The notes below the pieces were generated by a model. That model saw only the letters and a program-made list of their open reading frames with translations. It was not told where the DNA came from and did not search any database. A DNA stretch of 64,000 nt from Mesorhizobium muleiense (GTDB lineage: Bacteria > Pseudomonadota > Alphaproteobacteria > Rhizobiales > Rhizobiaceae), in the NCBI RefSeq assembly GCF_900099905.1, contig NZ_FNEE01000013.1, forward strand, positions 93,108 through 157,107. The letters are read 5' to 3'. A program made the translations under genes and the position numbers. This document shows, piece after piece, positions 25,548 to 34,597 of this stretch; the stretch's first letter is position 1, and each line of letters opens with the position of its first letter.

Positions 25548-26030
25548 ATGAACACGCAAGCAGCAGACACCTTGGTAAGGCACTCGATCATGGTCGAGGC
25601 GCCGATCGAGCGCGCCTTCGAGGTCTTCACGGAGGATTTTGGCAAGTTCAAACCCAGGGAGCACAATCTGCTCGCCGTGCCGATCGCCGAGACCGTGTTC
25701 GAGCCGCGCGTCGGCGGCCATATTTATGATCGCGGCGCCGACGGCAGCGAGTGCCGCTGGGCGCGCGTGCTGGCTTATGAGCCGCCGCACCGTGTGCTGC
25801 TAAGTTGGGACATCAGCCCGCAATGGCGGTTGGAGACCGATCCGAACAAGGCCAGCGAGTGGGAAGTCCGCTTCACTGCCGAGACGGCTAATCGGACCCG
25901 CCTCGATCTCGAGCATCGCAAACTGGAGCGCCACGGCGCCGGCTGGGAAAGCGTGCGCGATGGTGTCGCCGATCAAGGCTGGCCGCTCTACCTGCAGCGA
26001 TACGCCGACCTGTTCGGGCGTCGGGCCTGA
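25548..26030 (+). CDS. SRPBCC (AHSA1-like) protein
   Basis: A 160-residue single-domain START/Bet v1-fold protein of the AHSA1 group, which binds small hydrophobic ligands or acts as a co-chaperone. Landmarks are the N-terminal VEAPIERAFEVFTEDFGKFK, the middle GGHIYDRGADGSECRWARVLAYEPPHRVLLSWDI (seen at about residues 64-97) and the C-terminal WPLYLQRYADLF. AAAGGAG precedes the ATG. It is the second gene of an ArsR-SRPBCC operon. The ligand is unknown. Confidence 0.88.
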   Translation: MNTQAADTLVRHSIMVEAPIERAFEVFTEDFGKFKPREHNLLAVPIAETVFEPRVGGHIYDRGADGSECRWARVLAYEPPHRVLLSWDISPQWRLETDPNKASEWEVRFTAETANRTRLDLEHRKLERHGAGWESVRDGVADQGWPLYLQRYADLFGRRA

Positions 26031-26386
26031 CGGCCACATCCGCAAGCATCAGATCGAATCCGGCCTCGCGGCCTGCAATCCCGTAAGCTCAGGAGTTATT
26101 CGCGGTGGCGACACTGCCGCGGATAACGTCCCTTGCCTACCCGGCGCCCGACAAGCGTAGGCGCAATAATCACACCGACCAGCATGCCCAACGCCGCTTC
26201 GGATGCGGGGACGGCTCCGCGCGAAGCGGATGATGGCTGACGAAGGTCAGAACGGTATAGGCCACAATGGTCACGCATTTGTGAGCTGTATGATAAGCCT
26301 ATTCGGGATTATGGATCTAATCTTGAAGCGTGCATCGTCTTAAATGTCAGGAGTAATAGTCCCTGCATGGCCGCCGGTCAGGAATA
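26031..26386. other. Intergenic region with a possible gene remnant
   Basis: No intact gene is present in these 356 bp. On the minus strand (about 26130-26230) a short hydrophobic reading frame, ALGMLVGVIIAPTLVGRRVG, looks like a fragment of a membrane protein, but it is too short to assign. The promoter of the following cyclase gene should lie in the AT-richer last 120 bp. Confidence 0.35.
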
Positions 26387-28264
26387 ATGCTGATGGAACG
26401 CAAGCTCGCGGCAATCATGGCCGCCGATATCGTCGGCTACAGCCTGCTGATGGCTGAAAACGAGGCTTCAACCTACGCGAAGCTACGCGCTGTTTTTGAT
26501 GAGCTCATTAACCCGACCACTGCCCGCCATGGCGGGCGCATCGTCAAGACGGCGGGAGACGGCTTTCTCGCCATGTTTCCCAGCGTCAACGAAGCGGTTG
26601 ATGCGGCGCTGGCCATACAGGAGGGCTTCGACAAGGGCCCGTTCGAGCTGCGCATCGGCATCAATCTTGGCGATGTCATCGAAGATGACGGCGACGTATA
26701 CGGCGACGGCGTCAATGTGGCTGCCCGTCTTGAGGCCATGTGCGATCCGGGGCAGATTTTCGTCAGCAGCGCCGTGGTGATGGCGGCCGACCGCAACAGC
26801 GCGGACAGATTCGTCCGCATCGGCCGCAGGCGGGCCAAGAACATTCCCGAACTTCTCAACGTCTACCGCGTAAGGCGCGCGGGCTCTCCGTGGTCGCCAT
26901 GGCGGCACGTGCCGCAGGTGCTGCGCAGCACCGCCGCCCGCTGGTCTTATGGCGTAGCCGCCATAGCCCTCATCCTCATCGGCACCCAAATCCAGCCGCT
27001 CCCCCTGGCAGCCATGGTCAGCCGCATCCCGGGGGTCTTGTCGATGGACCAGAGCCGCGCCGACCCCCGGCCGTCAGTGGCGGTCATGCCTTTTGCCGCG
27101 ATGAGCGGCAGCGGCGAGCAATCGTATTTCGCGGACGGACTGGCCGAGGATGTGACGACAGCCCTTGCCCGCAATTCAGAGCTGCAGGTCATCGCACGCG
27201 ATTCCACCTACGCCGTGCACGGGCAGGGTACGGACGTGCGCAAGCTCGGGGCGAAGCTCGGCGTTGATTATGTGGTTGAAGGCAGCGCCCGCCGTGAGGG
27301 CGACCAGCTTCGCGTGTCGGCGCAGCTGGTCGATGTAAAGACAGGCGCGCATCTGTGGTCGCGCAGTTTTGACCGGCAGGTCGCCGACGTGTTCACCGTC
27401 CAGAGCGAGCTGACCACTGAAATCGTCGCGCAGATCGCGCCCTATATCGGCAGGAGCGAGGCGGCGGCGGCAGCGGAACGCCCGACCGACAATCTGCAGG
27501 CCTATGACCTCGTGCTGCAGGCCCGCAACCGCTACCGGCACGGCGGCGATGACCCGCAGGACATTCTGGAGGCGCGGGGTCTCTACCAGCGCGCCCTTGA
27601 AATGGACCCGTCCTATGCGGCCGCCCGCGCAGGCCTCGCGCTGACCTTTATCGCCAGCGTGGCGCAGAGCGGTGACGGCCGGGAAAACGCGCCGGAACTC
27701 CATCTTGGGCTTAGCGAAGCTCGGCAAGCGGTCCGTCTCGACCCCAATCTTGGCCTTGGCTATCAGGTCATCAGCTTCGGGCTTGCGCTGCAGGGCGACT
27801 ATTCAGGCGGCTTGCAGGCCGCACGGCGCGCTGTGGAGCTCAACCCTAACGATCCCGACAGCATGATGGCGCTTGCAAAGGCGCAGGTTCGCTTCGGGCA
27901 ATATGATGATGCCGTCGCCAACGCAGAGCGGGCCCGCCGCCTTCATCCTATGGCGCCCGAGTACTACGCCTACGTGCACGGGCAGGCGCTCTACGCGGCT
28001 GACCGCCGCGACGAGGCTTCCGCCGTCATAGAAGAATGCCTGATCCGGGCGCCGCGCGATGCAAACTGCCTTCTGATTCAGGCGGCTTTGCAGAGCGGGG
28101 GCGGTGAGGTCGAGGCAGCCCAGCAGACGATGGCAAGGCTGGTCGAGGCGCATCCGGCATTCTCGCTGGAAGCAGAGCGCGCTTACCGCCGGTTCGGTGA
28201 CAGGCCGCTGATGGAAGAGTTCCTGCAGGACCTCGCAAAGGCCAAGGCTCCTGAATCCGCCTGA
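26387..28264 (+). CDS. Class III adenylate/guanylate cyclase with TolB-like and TPR domains
   Basis: A 625-residue signalling protein. Residues about 5-170 are a class III cyclase domain: metal-binding Asp residues in AADIVGYS and RIGINLGDVIEDDGD, and the transition-state Asn/Arg in VNVAARLE. One membrane helix (about 185-210) follows. Next is a TolB-like segment (SVAVMPFAAMSGSGEQSYFA, then FADGLAEDVTTALAR) and at least four TPR-like helices to the C-terminus. The membrane helix places the cyclase inside and the TolB/TPR part probably in the periplasm. Paralogues are at 41.9 and 48.2 kb. Confidence 0.9.
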   Translation: MLMERKLAAIMAADIVGYSLLMAENEASTYAKLRAVFDELINPTTARHGGRIVKTAGDGFLAMFPSVNEAVDAALAIQEGFDKGPFELRIGINLGDVIEDDGDVYGDGVNVAARLEAMCDPGQIFVSSAVVMAADRNSADRFVRIGRRRAKNIPELLNVYRVRRAGSPWSPWRHVPQVLRSTAARWSYGVAAIALILIGTQIQPLPLAAMVSRIPGVLSMDQSRADPRPSVAVMPFAAMSGSGEQSYFADGLAEDVTTALARNSELQVIARDSTYAVHGQGTDVRKLGAKLGVDYVVEGSARREGDQLRVSAQLVDVKTGAHLWSRSFDRQVADVFTVQSELTTEIVAQIAPYIGRSEAAAAAERPTDNLQAYDLVLQARNRYRHGGDDPQDILEARGLYQRALEMDPSYAAARAGLALTFIASVAQSGDGRENAPELHLGLSEARQAVRLDPNLGLGYQVISFGLALQGDYSGGLQAARRAVELNPNDPDSMMALAKAQVRFGQYDDAVANAERARRLHPMAPEYYAYVHGQALYAADRRDEASAVIEECLIRAPRDANCLLIQAALQSGGGEVEAAQQTMARLVEAHPAFSLEAERAYRRFGDRPLMEEFLQDLAKAKAPESA

Positions 28265-28330
28265 CAGTTTTTACAGAGCGACTTCAATCATATAGCGGTG
28301 CCCAGTTTCATCCTCTCCGGCGCGCCAATT
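28265..28330. repeat. Short dispersed repeat, copy 1
   Basis: On the minus strand positions 28327-28275 can be read as WRAGEDETGHRYMIEVAL followed by a stop. Nearly the same bases occur at 44111-44145 and 47241-47276. It begins immediately after the cyclase stop codon. It may be the tail of a lost gene or a non-coding repeat. Confidence 0.55.
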
Positions 28331-28453
28331 TTTGCCATACGACGCCAACACCGAAAATTGCCGCCAATCGCCGCCGGAACGACGTCCGCCGCCAACGGTG
28401 GTAGGAGTCGGTCGGAGCCGGTACGTTGGCGGGTGGAGGAAGCTGCGCGCAGC

Positions 28454-29707
28454 CTATGACCGACGCAGCACGTCCTGCCATTCGACATGACGGTCGATCT
28501 GTGCTTTTGCGAACGGACAAAGCGGAATGATGGCGACCCCTTCGCGCCGGGCGTCCTCGACCGCCTGGCGTACCAGTCGCTCGCCGACCTTGCGGCCACG
28601 CAACGCCGCTGGAACTTCGGTATGGTCGATGATGATCAACCCTTCGCCGGCGCGGCTATAGGTCATCTCAGCTTCGACGCCGTCGACGAGCATCCGGTAG
28701 CGTCCCTTCGATGCGGTATCCTCCCGCTCGACCTTTTCGACGGTCAAGGGAGAGGCAGGGCCCGGCTGCTCGGCGTCATGCGGCCGCGCCTGACCCCGCC
28801 GCCCCGGCATGCAGTCCAGCAGGTCGCGGTCCCATCTTCCGAGATCGGCCGCAGCGTCGTAGGTCGAGACGAGAAACTCCATAAGCGCCGCGTCGGGATT
28901 TGCAGCCGACTGAACGGCATCGTACGGCAGGATGAATTCCGCTAGGCCCTCATGCCAGAACGCGCCCTCGGGCCGGACCGACGCGCCCCTGAAGCCACTC
29001 GGCGCCGGATAGGCGTAGGCATAGAACGCGGGGTAATCGATGCCGCCACCGCCGGGCCAGAAACCTGCTGAAGAGACCTCGCGGTCGTAGGCTTCCTGTG
29101 CCACATCGTTGGGCAATGAAGGAATGCCGCCGGGATGGAGAGGCGCGCGCCGCCCTGAAAAGCGGGTGACGGCCAGGTCAAAACTGCCCCAGAACAGGTG
29201 AACGGGACTGGACTTGCCAAGAAAGGAGGTCCGGAACCGATTGAATACCCTGTCGACCGCCACCGATGCGTGATGGAAGCGCTGAACGGCTTCCCGGTCA
29301 TAGGGCCGGTCGCGATGATCTTCGGTGAACGGCACGGGGTTGGGCACCTCGTTCGGATTGCCGTTAAAGGTCGGCGTGCCTCCAAGTTCGGAAATCAACT
29401 GCACGAAATTGGCGTGGAACGCCGCGACTGTGGATGGCCCGAGCGCAAACGATGCCTTGCGACCATTGCCGCATGTGCCGACAACCATATGGTCCCGAAG
29501 GTCAAAGAGGATCTCAATGCCGGGGCCGTCGGGGATCGGCGAGGAGGTCAGGCCGAGCGGCGTGACATAGAAGGTCGCGTTCCAGGAATGGTTGAGCCAC
29601 GGGGTATGAGCAAGGCGATATTTCCCGGCGATCTGCAAATAGAGATGCAGGGCCGAACACGTCTCGCGCCAGCCGAGATAGTCGAGGTGGGGCCACTTGT
29701 TGCTCAT
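28454..29707 (-). CDS. DUF5996 protein fused to a YjdJ-type GNAT acetyltransferase
   Basis: A 417-residue protein. Residues 1 to about 300 match the DUF5996 type (WPHLDYLGWRETCSALHLYL, then FWGSFDLAVTRFSGR and FWHEGLAEFILPYDAV), a family without known activity. The last about 90 residues are a small GNAT-like domain: AEMTYSRAGEGLIIIDHTEV, the acetyl-CoA loop ALRGRKVGERLVRQAVEDAR, and CPFAKAQIDRHVEWQDVL. ATG at 29707 has GGAGA upstream. The two parts are usually separate proteins, so this is a fusion. It may modify a small molecule or protein; the substrate is unknown. Confidence 0.8.
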   Translation of the reverse strand: MSNKWPHLDYLGWRETCSALHLYLQIAGKYRLAHTPWLNHSWNATFYVTPLGLTSSPIPDGPGIEILFDLRDHMVVGTCGNGRKASFALGPSTVAAFHANFVQLISELGGTPTFNGNPNEVPNPVPFTEDHRDRPYDREAVQRFHHASVAVDRVFNRFRTSFLGKSSPVHLFWGSFDLAVTRFSGRRAPLHPGGIPSLPNDVAQEAYDREVSSAGFWPGGGGIDYPAFYAYAYPAPSGFRGASVRPEGAFWHEGLAEFILPYDAVQSAANPDAALMEFLVSTYDAAADLGRWDRDLLDCMPGRRGQARPHDAEQPGPASPLTVEKVEREDTASKGRYRMLVDGVEAEMTYSRAGEGLIIIDHTEVPAALRGRKVGERLVRQAVEDARREGVAIIPLCPFAKAQIDRHVEWQDVLRRS

Positions 29708-29798
29708 TCTGCTTTCTCCATTCAGCACATGGCACGCGACGCGTCATCTCGTCTGAACCGCCCGGGTCCGTGCCTAGGCGATCTCCTTCTTAACGCGG

Positions 29799-30011
29799 TC
29801 AGTCCGGTAGGGGAATGAGCTCATCTCGGTCATCGATCGGGAGATCGAAACGTCCCTTGCCCCAGTCCTCGGCGCGCCATTCGGTCTTCGCTTCTTCGAT
29901 GCGGTCCTTCGAGGAGGCGACGAAGTTCCACCAGATATAGCGCGGTCCGCTGAGCGTTGCGCCGCCGCCCGGCTCGATTGCTGGGTTCCAACTCATGCGC
30001 GTCATCCTCAC
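29799..30011 (-). pseudogene. Pirin C-terminal fragment
   Basis: The 70-residue reading frame contains GPRYIWWNFVASSKDRIEEA and ends DLPIDDRDELIPLPD, which are the C-terminal hallmarks of pirin-family cupin proteins. The roughly 200 residues with the metal-binding cupin motifs are missing, and the sequence upstream shows no continuation in any frame. It is therefore a decayed remnant inside the island. Confidence 0.75.
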
Positions 30012-30267
30012 TTAGGCTGTCCAGACAGCCTCACCCTTGCCGATGCGAATGCCCGATTGCGATCAATCCGGACCGCGCGAGCTGGAAGAGCACTTTCGGC
30101 CGACGAATGCCTAAACTGGCGAGCGACCGTCTGCCCAACTAGCCCTGCGATACATCAAGCTGTGTCGCAGTAAGCGGAACGTGCGGGCAATGTCGCCGAA
30201 CGCGACGGCTCGCAGTAGTGCGACCGTCGAACACGGTTCCTTGACAATGCTTTGAACCGTTCGTGTT
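30012..30267. other. Non-coding stretch
   Basis: I see no gene or clear regulatory element in these 256 bp. It lies between the pirin remnant and the end of a LysR gene and may represent eroded coding sequence. Confidence 0.3.
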
Positions 30268-31161
30268 CTAACGATCAACTCCCCAAAGATCCGGGTTCTG
30301 TTTGAAATACTCGATCAGCAACTCGGTGAGCAACCGCACTTTCCGCGTGGGATGCTGACCCGGCGGGCGGACGACATATGCGGCCCCCGGAGGTACCGGA
30401 TAGCGTGTCATAATTGGGACCAGCGCGCCGGAGGCCACATATTCATATGTGATACAATCGGGGAGCCAGGCGATGCCGAGCCCTGCCAGTGCGGCGGCGG
30501 CAAGCGCCGTGGCGCTGTCGGCCTTGAACCTGCCCTGCGGCTGGACCGTAACAATCTTGTCGCCATCCATGAACTGCCAGGCTTCTGTTCCCTGCATGAG
30601 GGCCTGATGGGTGATGAGTTCGTCCGGAGACTCGGGTGACCCGTGCGCTTCGATATAGTCTGGGCTCGCGACAAGCTTTCCATGGATCGGCCCGACGCGC
30701 TTCGCGATCAGGTTGGAGTCCTGAAGGTAGGCGCCCCGGATCGCGCAATCGAAACCCTCTGCGATGAGATCGACGAAGCGATCGCTGTAGGAAGTATGGA
30801 TGTGAAGCTGCGGGTGCTGGCGTGCCATTTCCGCGAGCACCGGGGCGAAGTGGGTCGCGCCGAAAGTAAGCGGCATGGCAACCCTGAGGCGGCCGCGAAG
30901 ATCGCCGGTCGGGAGAATCGTTTCCCTGGCCGTGTCGATCTCGGCGCTCGCCCGGGCCGCATGATCCCTGAAAGTGGTTCCCGCTTCGGTGAGCGCGGCG
31001 CCGCGGGTCGTTCGTGCAAGCAGCTGGACGCCAAGCTCTGCTTCTATCCGGAAAAGTCGCCGACTGACGATCGATTTGGAGACGCCGAGCCGGCGCGCGG
31101 CGGCCGATACGCCCCTTGCATCGGCCACTGCGACAAATGTCTGTAGATCTTCGATGTCCAT
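30268..31161 (-). CDS. LysR family regulator
   Basis: A 297-residue LysR-type regulator. The N-terminal helix-turn-helix is DIEDLQTFVAVADARGVSAA, then ARRLGVSKSIVSRRLFRIEA; the effector domain continues to the C-terminus. ATG at 31161 (MDIEDLQ) has GAGG eight bases upstream. It is divergent from the isochorismatase-like hydrolase gene with 154 bp between, so that hydrolase is its likely target. The effector is unknown. Confidence 0.92.
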   Translation of the reverse strand: MDIEDLQTFVAVADARGVSAAARRLGVSKSIVSRRLFRIEAELGVQLLARTTRGAALTEAGTTFRDHAARASAEIDTARETILPTGDLRGRLRVAMPLTFGATHFAPVLAEMARQHPQLHIHTSYSDRFVDLIAEGFDCAIRGAYLQDSNLIAKRVGPIHGKLVASPDYIEAHGSPESPDELITHQALMQGTEAWQFMDGDKIVTVQPQGRFKADSATALAAAALAGLGIAWLPDCITYEYVASGALVPIMTRYPVPPGAAYVVRPPGQHPTRKVRLLTELLIEYFKQNPDLWGVDR

Positions 31162-31315
31162 TCGACGTTCCTCATTTCGCGACACAGCTTGCCTGACTAT
31201 GGCACTACCGCATCACCCAAAGGAACAGCAAATTGCTGCAAGGCAACGTCGCACGCCGGCGCATGTCTCCCCGTGAACCCATTGCCGTCCACAATGGCAG
31301 AGAAAGGAAGTCTTG

Positions 31316-31966
31316 ATGATCCCCCGTAACGGCCTTGATTCGCTTCTTCGTCCCGAAGACTCGGTACTCGTTCTGATCGACCACCAGCCTTACCAGCTCA
31401 CGAACCTGAACAGCCACGACCCGCATATGGCGGTCAACAATGCTACGGGTCTGGCGAAGGCCGCCAAGGCATTTAGCGTACCGACCATCCTCACGAGCGT
31501 GCTCGCTGACCGAGGCGGGCTCATCTTTCCGCAGATCACCGACGTCTTCCCCGGCCAGGAGGTGATCGACCGGATGCTTATCAACACCTGGGAAGACCAG
31601 AAGGTCGTCGACGCGGTCGAGAAGACCGGCCGCAAGCAGTTGATCATCGCCGGTCTGTTCACGGAGATCTGCGTCGCGATGCCGGCGATCCAGGCTGCCG
31701 GCGAAGGATGGGACGTTACGGTCATCACGGACGCCTGCGGCGGCGTGTCGGTTGAAGCCCATGAGGTGGCGATCCAGCGCATGATCGCGGCCGGCTGCAA
31801 CATGATGACGTGGATGGCGCTCGCGTGCGAATGGCAGCGCGACTACACGAGGGCCGAGACCCTGCCTGCATTGATCGAGCTCCTCAAGGATCACATGGCC
31901 GGCAGCGGCATGGCGTACCTGTGGGAGCAGCAGCTGCTCAACACGCCCGTGCCGAGCGAAGGCTGA
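31316..31966 (+). CDS. Isochorismatase-family (YcaC-like) hydrolase
   Basis: A 216-residue cysteine hydrolase. The Asp of the catalytic triad is in LVLIDHQPYQL and the nucleophilic Cys is in LFTEICVAMPAIQAA. The overall pattern, including VTVITDACGGVSVEAHEVAIQRM, is that of the YcaC subgroup, whose natural substrate is not established. ATG at 31316 follows AAAGGAAG by five bases. It is probably controlled by the divergent LysR gene. Confidence 0.9.
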   Translation: MIPRNGLDSLLRPEDSVLVLIDHQPYQLTNLNSHDPHMAVNNATGLAKAAKAFSVPTILTSVLADRGGLIFPQITDVFPGQEVIDRMLINTWEDQKVVDAVEKTGRKQLIIAGLFTEICVAMPAIQAAGEGWDVTVITDACGGVSVEAHEVAIQRMIAAGCNMMTWMALACEWQRDYTRAETLPALIELLKDHMAGSGMAYLWEQQLLNTPVPSEG

Positions 31967-32426
31967 TGCGGGCCGGGATGGCGAGCTTTTCGGTGAGCGT
32001 CGGGATCGATCCGTTTGCCGGCCCTCGCCATCCTCGTCCTGCAGAGAAGCCCTGCAATGTCGCGAACAGTTTCCGATGCACGCAAATGCCGCACCCGCTT
32101 GCCCCGGCTGGCCCGAAATCATCGTTGGCCTCGCCTGCCTCTCCGTTGTGGCGATAGGCGGGGCGTCGGCCTGGTTCGACCGGGCAAGGATCCGGTTCCG
32201 CTCGGCCTGATCCTAGCTTCGCTGTCAGGCGTTGGCGGCATGGCCGGTTTTTTTGGCAGCTTTCCTGCAGCCGTCATCTCTGACGCTGGGGATTAGCCAC
32301 AGGCCATCATGCATTCGTCATCCTAGGGCGAAGCAAGGAGCGCAGCGACGCGGCGCAGACCCTGGGATCCATGCCGTTACCTCGGAGCGCTGCTGCGGTG
32401 CAGAAGCTTTGATCGCGGCGGGACAG

Positions 32427-32598
32427 CGCCCCCTCTGTCCTGCCGGACATCTCCCCCACTTGGGGGGAGATTGGCCTTCATCAATGATTTCGCCAACCAC
32501 CAACCTTGCAAAAAGGACGCTGTCCGCGAAGCTGCCAATCTCCCTCCTTGTGGGGGAGATGCCGAGTCTTGGGCAAAGAGGGCAGGACAGAGGGGGCG
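32427..32598. repeat. MITE-like inverted repeat, 172 bp
   Basis: The perfect 18-bp terminal arms begin CGCCCCCTCTGTCCTGCC (32427-32444) and are mirrored at 32581-32598. Further complementary segments around CATCTCCCCC and GGGGGAGATG lie just inside. The structure is that of a non-autonomous palindromic repeat common between rhizobial genes. Confidence 0.7.
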
Positions 32599-32652
32599 CG
32601 AAGGATCGCTACAGAGCGCTTTTATTCTGGGCCGCCGCATTTTTCGGCGGAT

Positions 32653-32720
32653 GTCACAACCCATTGATGTCAATAGAACTGCATGGGTCACAACCCATTG
32701 ATGTCAATAGAACTGCATGG
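32653..32720. repeat. Perfect 34-bp tandem duplication
   Basis: The 34 bases at 32653-32686 are repeated exactly at 32687-32720, two bases before the stop codon of the following minus-strand LysR gene. There are two copies only, so this is not a CRISPR array. Confidence 0.8.
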
Positions 32721-32722
32721 CC

Positions 32723-33616
32723 TCAACCCGAGAAGCGGAGCGTATCGACGAGCAGGGCGAAAGCCGGCGACGCTTGACGGCGGCTGGGATAGTAGAGGTG
32801 ATATCCCGGCCAGGGCGGGGACCACTCATCCAGCACCCGCATCAGGCGGCCGCTTTCCAGATGACGCTCCGCGACATCCTCCGGCAGATACGCGAGGCCG
32901 AAACCAGCCAGCGCCGCCTCGAGAATCTCGAGGGTGCCATTGAGGACAATCTGGCCGTCCACCCGCACCTTCAGTTCGCGACCGTCGCGCTCGAAATCCC
33001 AGGCCCAAAGCCCGCCATTGATGGAAAAGCGCTGGTTGATGCAAACGTGGTCGGTCAGTTCCTGCGGCGTTGTTGGCGGCGGCCGCCTGGCGAAATACGA
33101 CTGCGTCCCGACGACGGCGAAGCGGATGTCTGGTCCGACGCGCACCGCGATCATGTCTTTCGCAACACGCTCTCCCATTCGCACGCCCGCGTCGAACCGT
33201 TCGGCAGCAATATCGGTCAATGCGTTGTCGAGGAAGACCTCGACGGTGACGTCGGGATAGTCGGGCAGGAGCTTTGCCAGCTTCGGCCAGATGACGGCGT
33301 TGAACGCGTGATCGCTTGCCGTGAGCCGAATGGTGCCGGCGGGCTTCTCCCGCAATTCGCTCAATGCTTCGACTCCGGCCTCGATCTCCTCAAAGCGCGG
33401 GCCGATATTGCGCAGCAGCCGCTCGCCGGCCTCTGTCGGTGAAACGCTGCGGGTCGTTCTCGTCAGCAGCCGAATGTCCAGGCGCTCTTCCAGATCGCGG
33501 ATCGTGTGGCTGAGCGTGGACTGCGAAATTCCGAGCTGCGCAGCGGCGCGCGTGAAGCTGCCCTCCCGCGCAACCGCCAGAAAGGCCAGAAGCATATCGA
33601 GTCGTCCGCGCTGCAT
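32723..33616 (-). CDS. LysR family regulator
   Basis: A 297-residue LysR-type regulator beginning MQRGRLDMLLAFLAVAREGS, with the helix-turn-helix FTRAAAQLGISQSTLSHTIRDLEERL. The C-terminal domain is of the AaeR/CrgA-like group with PEDVAERHLESGRLMRVLDE. It is divergent from the aldehyde oxidoreductase operon across a 339-bp gap, which makes it the likely regulator of that operon; this is inference from position. It ends beside a 34-bp tandem duplication. Confidence 0.92.
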   Translation of the reverse strand: MQRGRLDMLLAFLAVAREGSFTRAAAQLGISQSTLSHTIRDLEERLDIRLLTRTTRSVSPTEAGERLLRNIGPRFEEIEAGVEALSELREKPAGTIRLTASDHAFNAVIWPKLAKLLPDYPDVTVEVFLDNALTDIAAERFDAGVRMGERVAKDMIAVRVGPDIRFAVVGTQSYFARRPPPTTPQELTDHVCINQRFSINGGLWAWDFERDGRELKVRVDGQIVLNGTLEILEAALAGFGLAYLPEDVAERHLESGRLMRVLDEWSPPWPGYHLYYPSRRQASPAFALLVDTLRFSG

Positions 33617-33955
33617 TTATGGCTCCGCCCCATAAGTTTGTGGGGATTATACGGACAAATCGAGCGAACTGCACACACTCAATCGATCGCGATTGCCGAG
33701 AGCCCGCAAATTTCCCGAATGTGGCGCGAACCCTGCTGAGCAATGACCATGAAGGAAGAACCGGCGGCAGTTCATTCGTGTCGCTGCCATTCATGGCCCC
33801 GACCGATAGGTCCTATCGGGGAGCGGGCGCTAATCAAGGCGCCTCAAGCGCTCTAAGGTTTTAGCGTCGCACACGCACCCAGCGTGTCTTCGGGCCGGGG
33901 GCCATCCATATCTTGGGCCGCGAATTGGCGGATCATCACGAAAGCGACAATCGAC
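33617..33955. promoter_or_regulatory. Divergent control region of LysR and paoABC
   Basis: This 339-bp gap lies between the LysR gene and the paoA-like gene. It contains the near-perfect palindrome CCGATAGG-T-CCTATCGG (33803-33819), which can also fold as a longer hairpin with CCCCGA/TCGGGG ends. LysR sites usually have a T-N11-A core, so the palindrome may serve another protein. Confidence 0.45.
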
Positions 33956-34594
33956 ATGTCTGATAGCCAAAGAACCTCGACAGCCAGTTCGGACATAACG
34001 CGCCGGGAGCTCATGCAAGCGGCTGCTGTGACTGGCGGTGCTCTTTTAGGAGAACAACTCGTGTCCGGAGCTATATCGCCGGCGCTGGCACAGGCTGCCG
34101 GCGCCGCGACGGCGCCGCTCGATGTATCGCTGCGCATCAACGGGACGGAGCACCGGCTTTCGCTCGACCCGCGCACGACGCTGCTGGATGCGCTGCGCGA
34201 GCATCTGCATCTGACGGGCTCGAAGAAGGGCTGCGGCCTCGGCCAATGCGGCGCCTGCACGGTGTTGATGGATGGCATGCGCGTGAAGGCGTGCCTCTCG
34301 CTCGCGGCGCTCGCTCAGGGCCGCGAAATCAAAACCATCGAAGGATTGGCGCAGGGCGATGAGCTCCACCCGTTGCAGGCGTCCTTCATCGAGCGCGATG
34401 CCTTCCAGTGCGGCTATTGCACGTCGGGGCAGATCATGGCCGGCGTCGCCTGCATCAGCGAAGGCCATGCCGGGTCGCCGCAGGAGATCCGCGAATGGAT
34501 GAGCGGCAATCTGTGCCGTTGCGGCGCCTACGACCATATCGTCGCGGCCATCCAGGACGCGGCTGCCGTGTCCAGTTCGAAGCAGGAGGGCTGA
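33956..34594 (+). CDS. paoA: Periplasmic aldehyde oxidoreductase, 2Fe-2S subunit (PaoA-like)
   Basis: Iron-sulfur subunit of a xanthine-oxidase-family enzyme, 212 residues. The Tat signal is TRRELMQAAAVTGGALLGEQ, so the folded complex is exported. The plant-type cluster is bound by the Cys in CGLGQCGACTVL and a later Cys; the second, helical cluster by CGYCTSGQIMAG and LCRCG. ATG at 33956 is chosen because it places the Tat motif at the normal distance. It begins the operon paoA-paoB-paoC, and the next gene starts 3 bp after it. Confidence 0.92.
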   Translation: MSDSQRTSTASSDITRRELMQAAAVTGGALLGEQLVSGAISPALAQAAGAATAPLDVSLRINGTEHRLSLDPRTTLLDALREHLHLTGSKKGCGLGQCGACTVLMDGMRVKACLSLAALAQGREIKTIEGLAQGDELHPLQASFIERDAFQCGYCTSGQIMAGVACISEGHAGSPQEIREWMSGNLCRCGAYDHIVAAIQDAAAVSSSKQEG

Positions 34595-34597
34595 GCC

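Larger units (their letters stand above)
31967..32722. other. Degraded and repeat-rich region
   Basis: No intact gene occurs in these 756 bp. Around 32100-32296, fragments such as PEIIVGLACLSVVAIGGASAWF in one plus-strand frame and LGLILASLSGVGGMAGFFGS in another suggest a frameshifted membrane-protein remnant. Further right lie a long inverted repeat (32427-32598) and a tandem duplication (32653-32720). Confidence 0.45.

Noticed and set aside
32653..32720. CRISPR array
   Set aside because: There are only two directly adjacent identical units with no spacers and no cas genes.
30268..33616. Nodulation or symbiosis gene cluster suggested by LysR genes and host genus
   Set aside because: No nod, nif or fix genes occur, and the LysR neighbours are an isochorismatase-like hydrolase and an aldehyde oxidoreductase.
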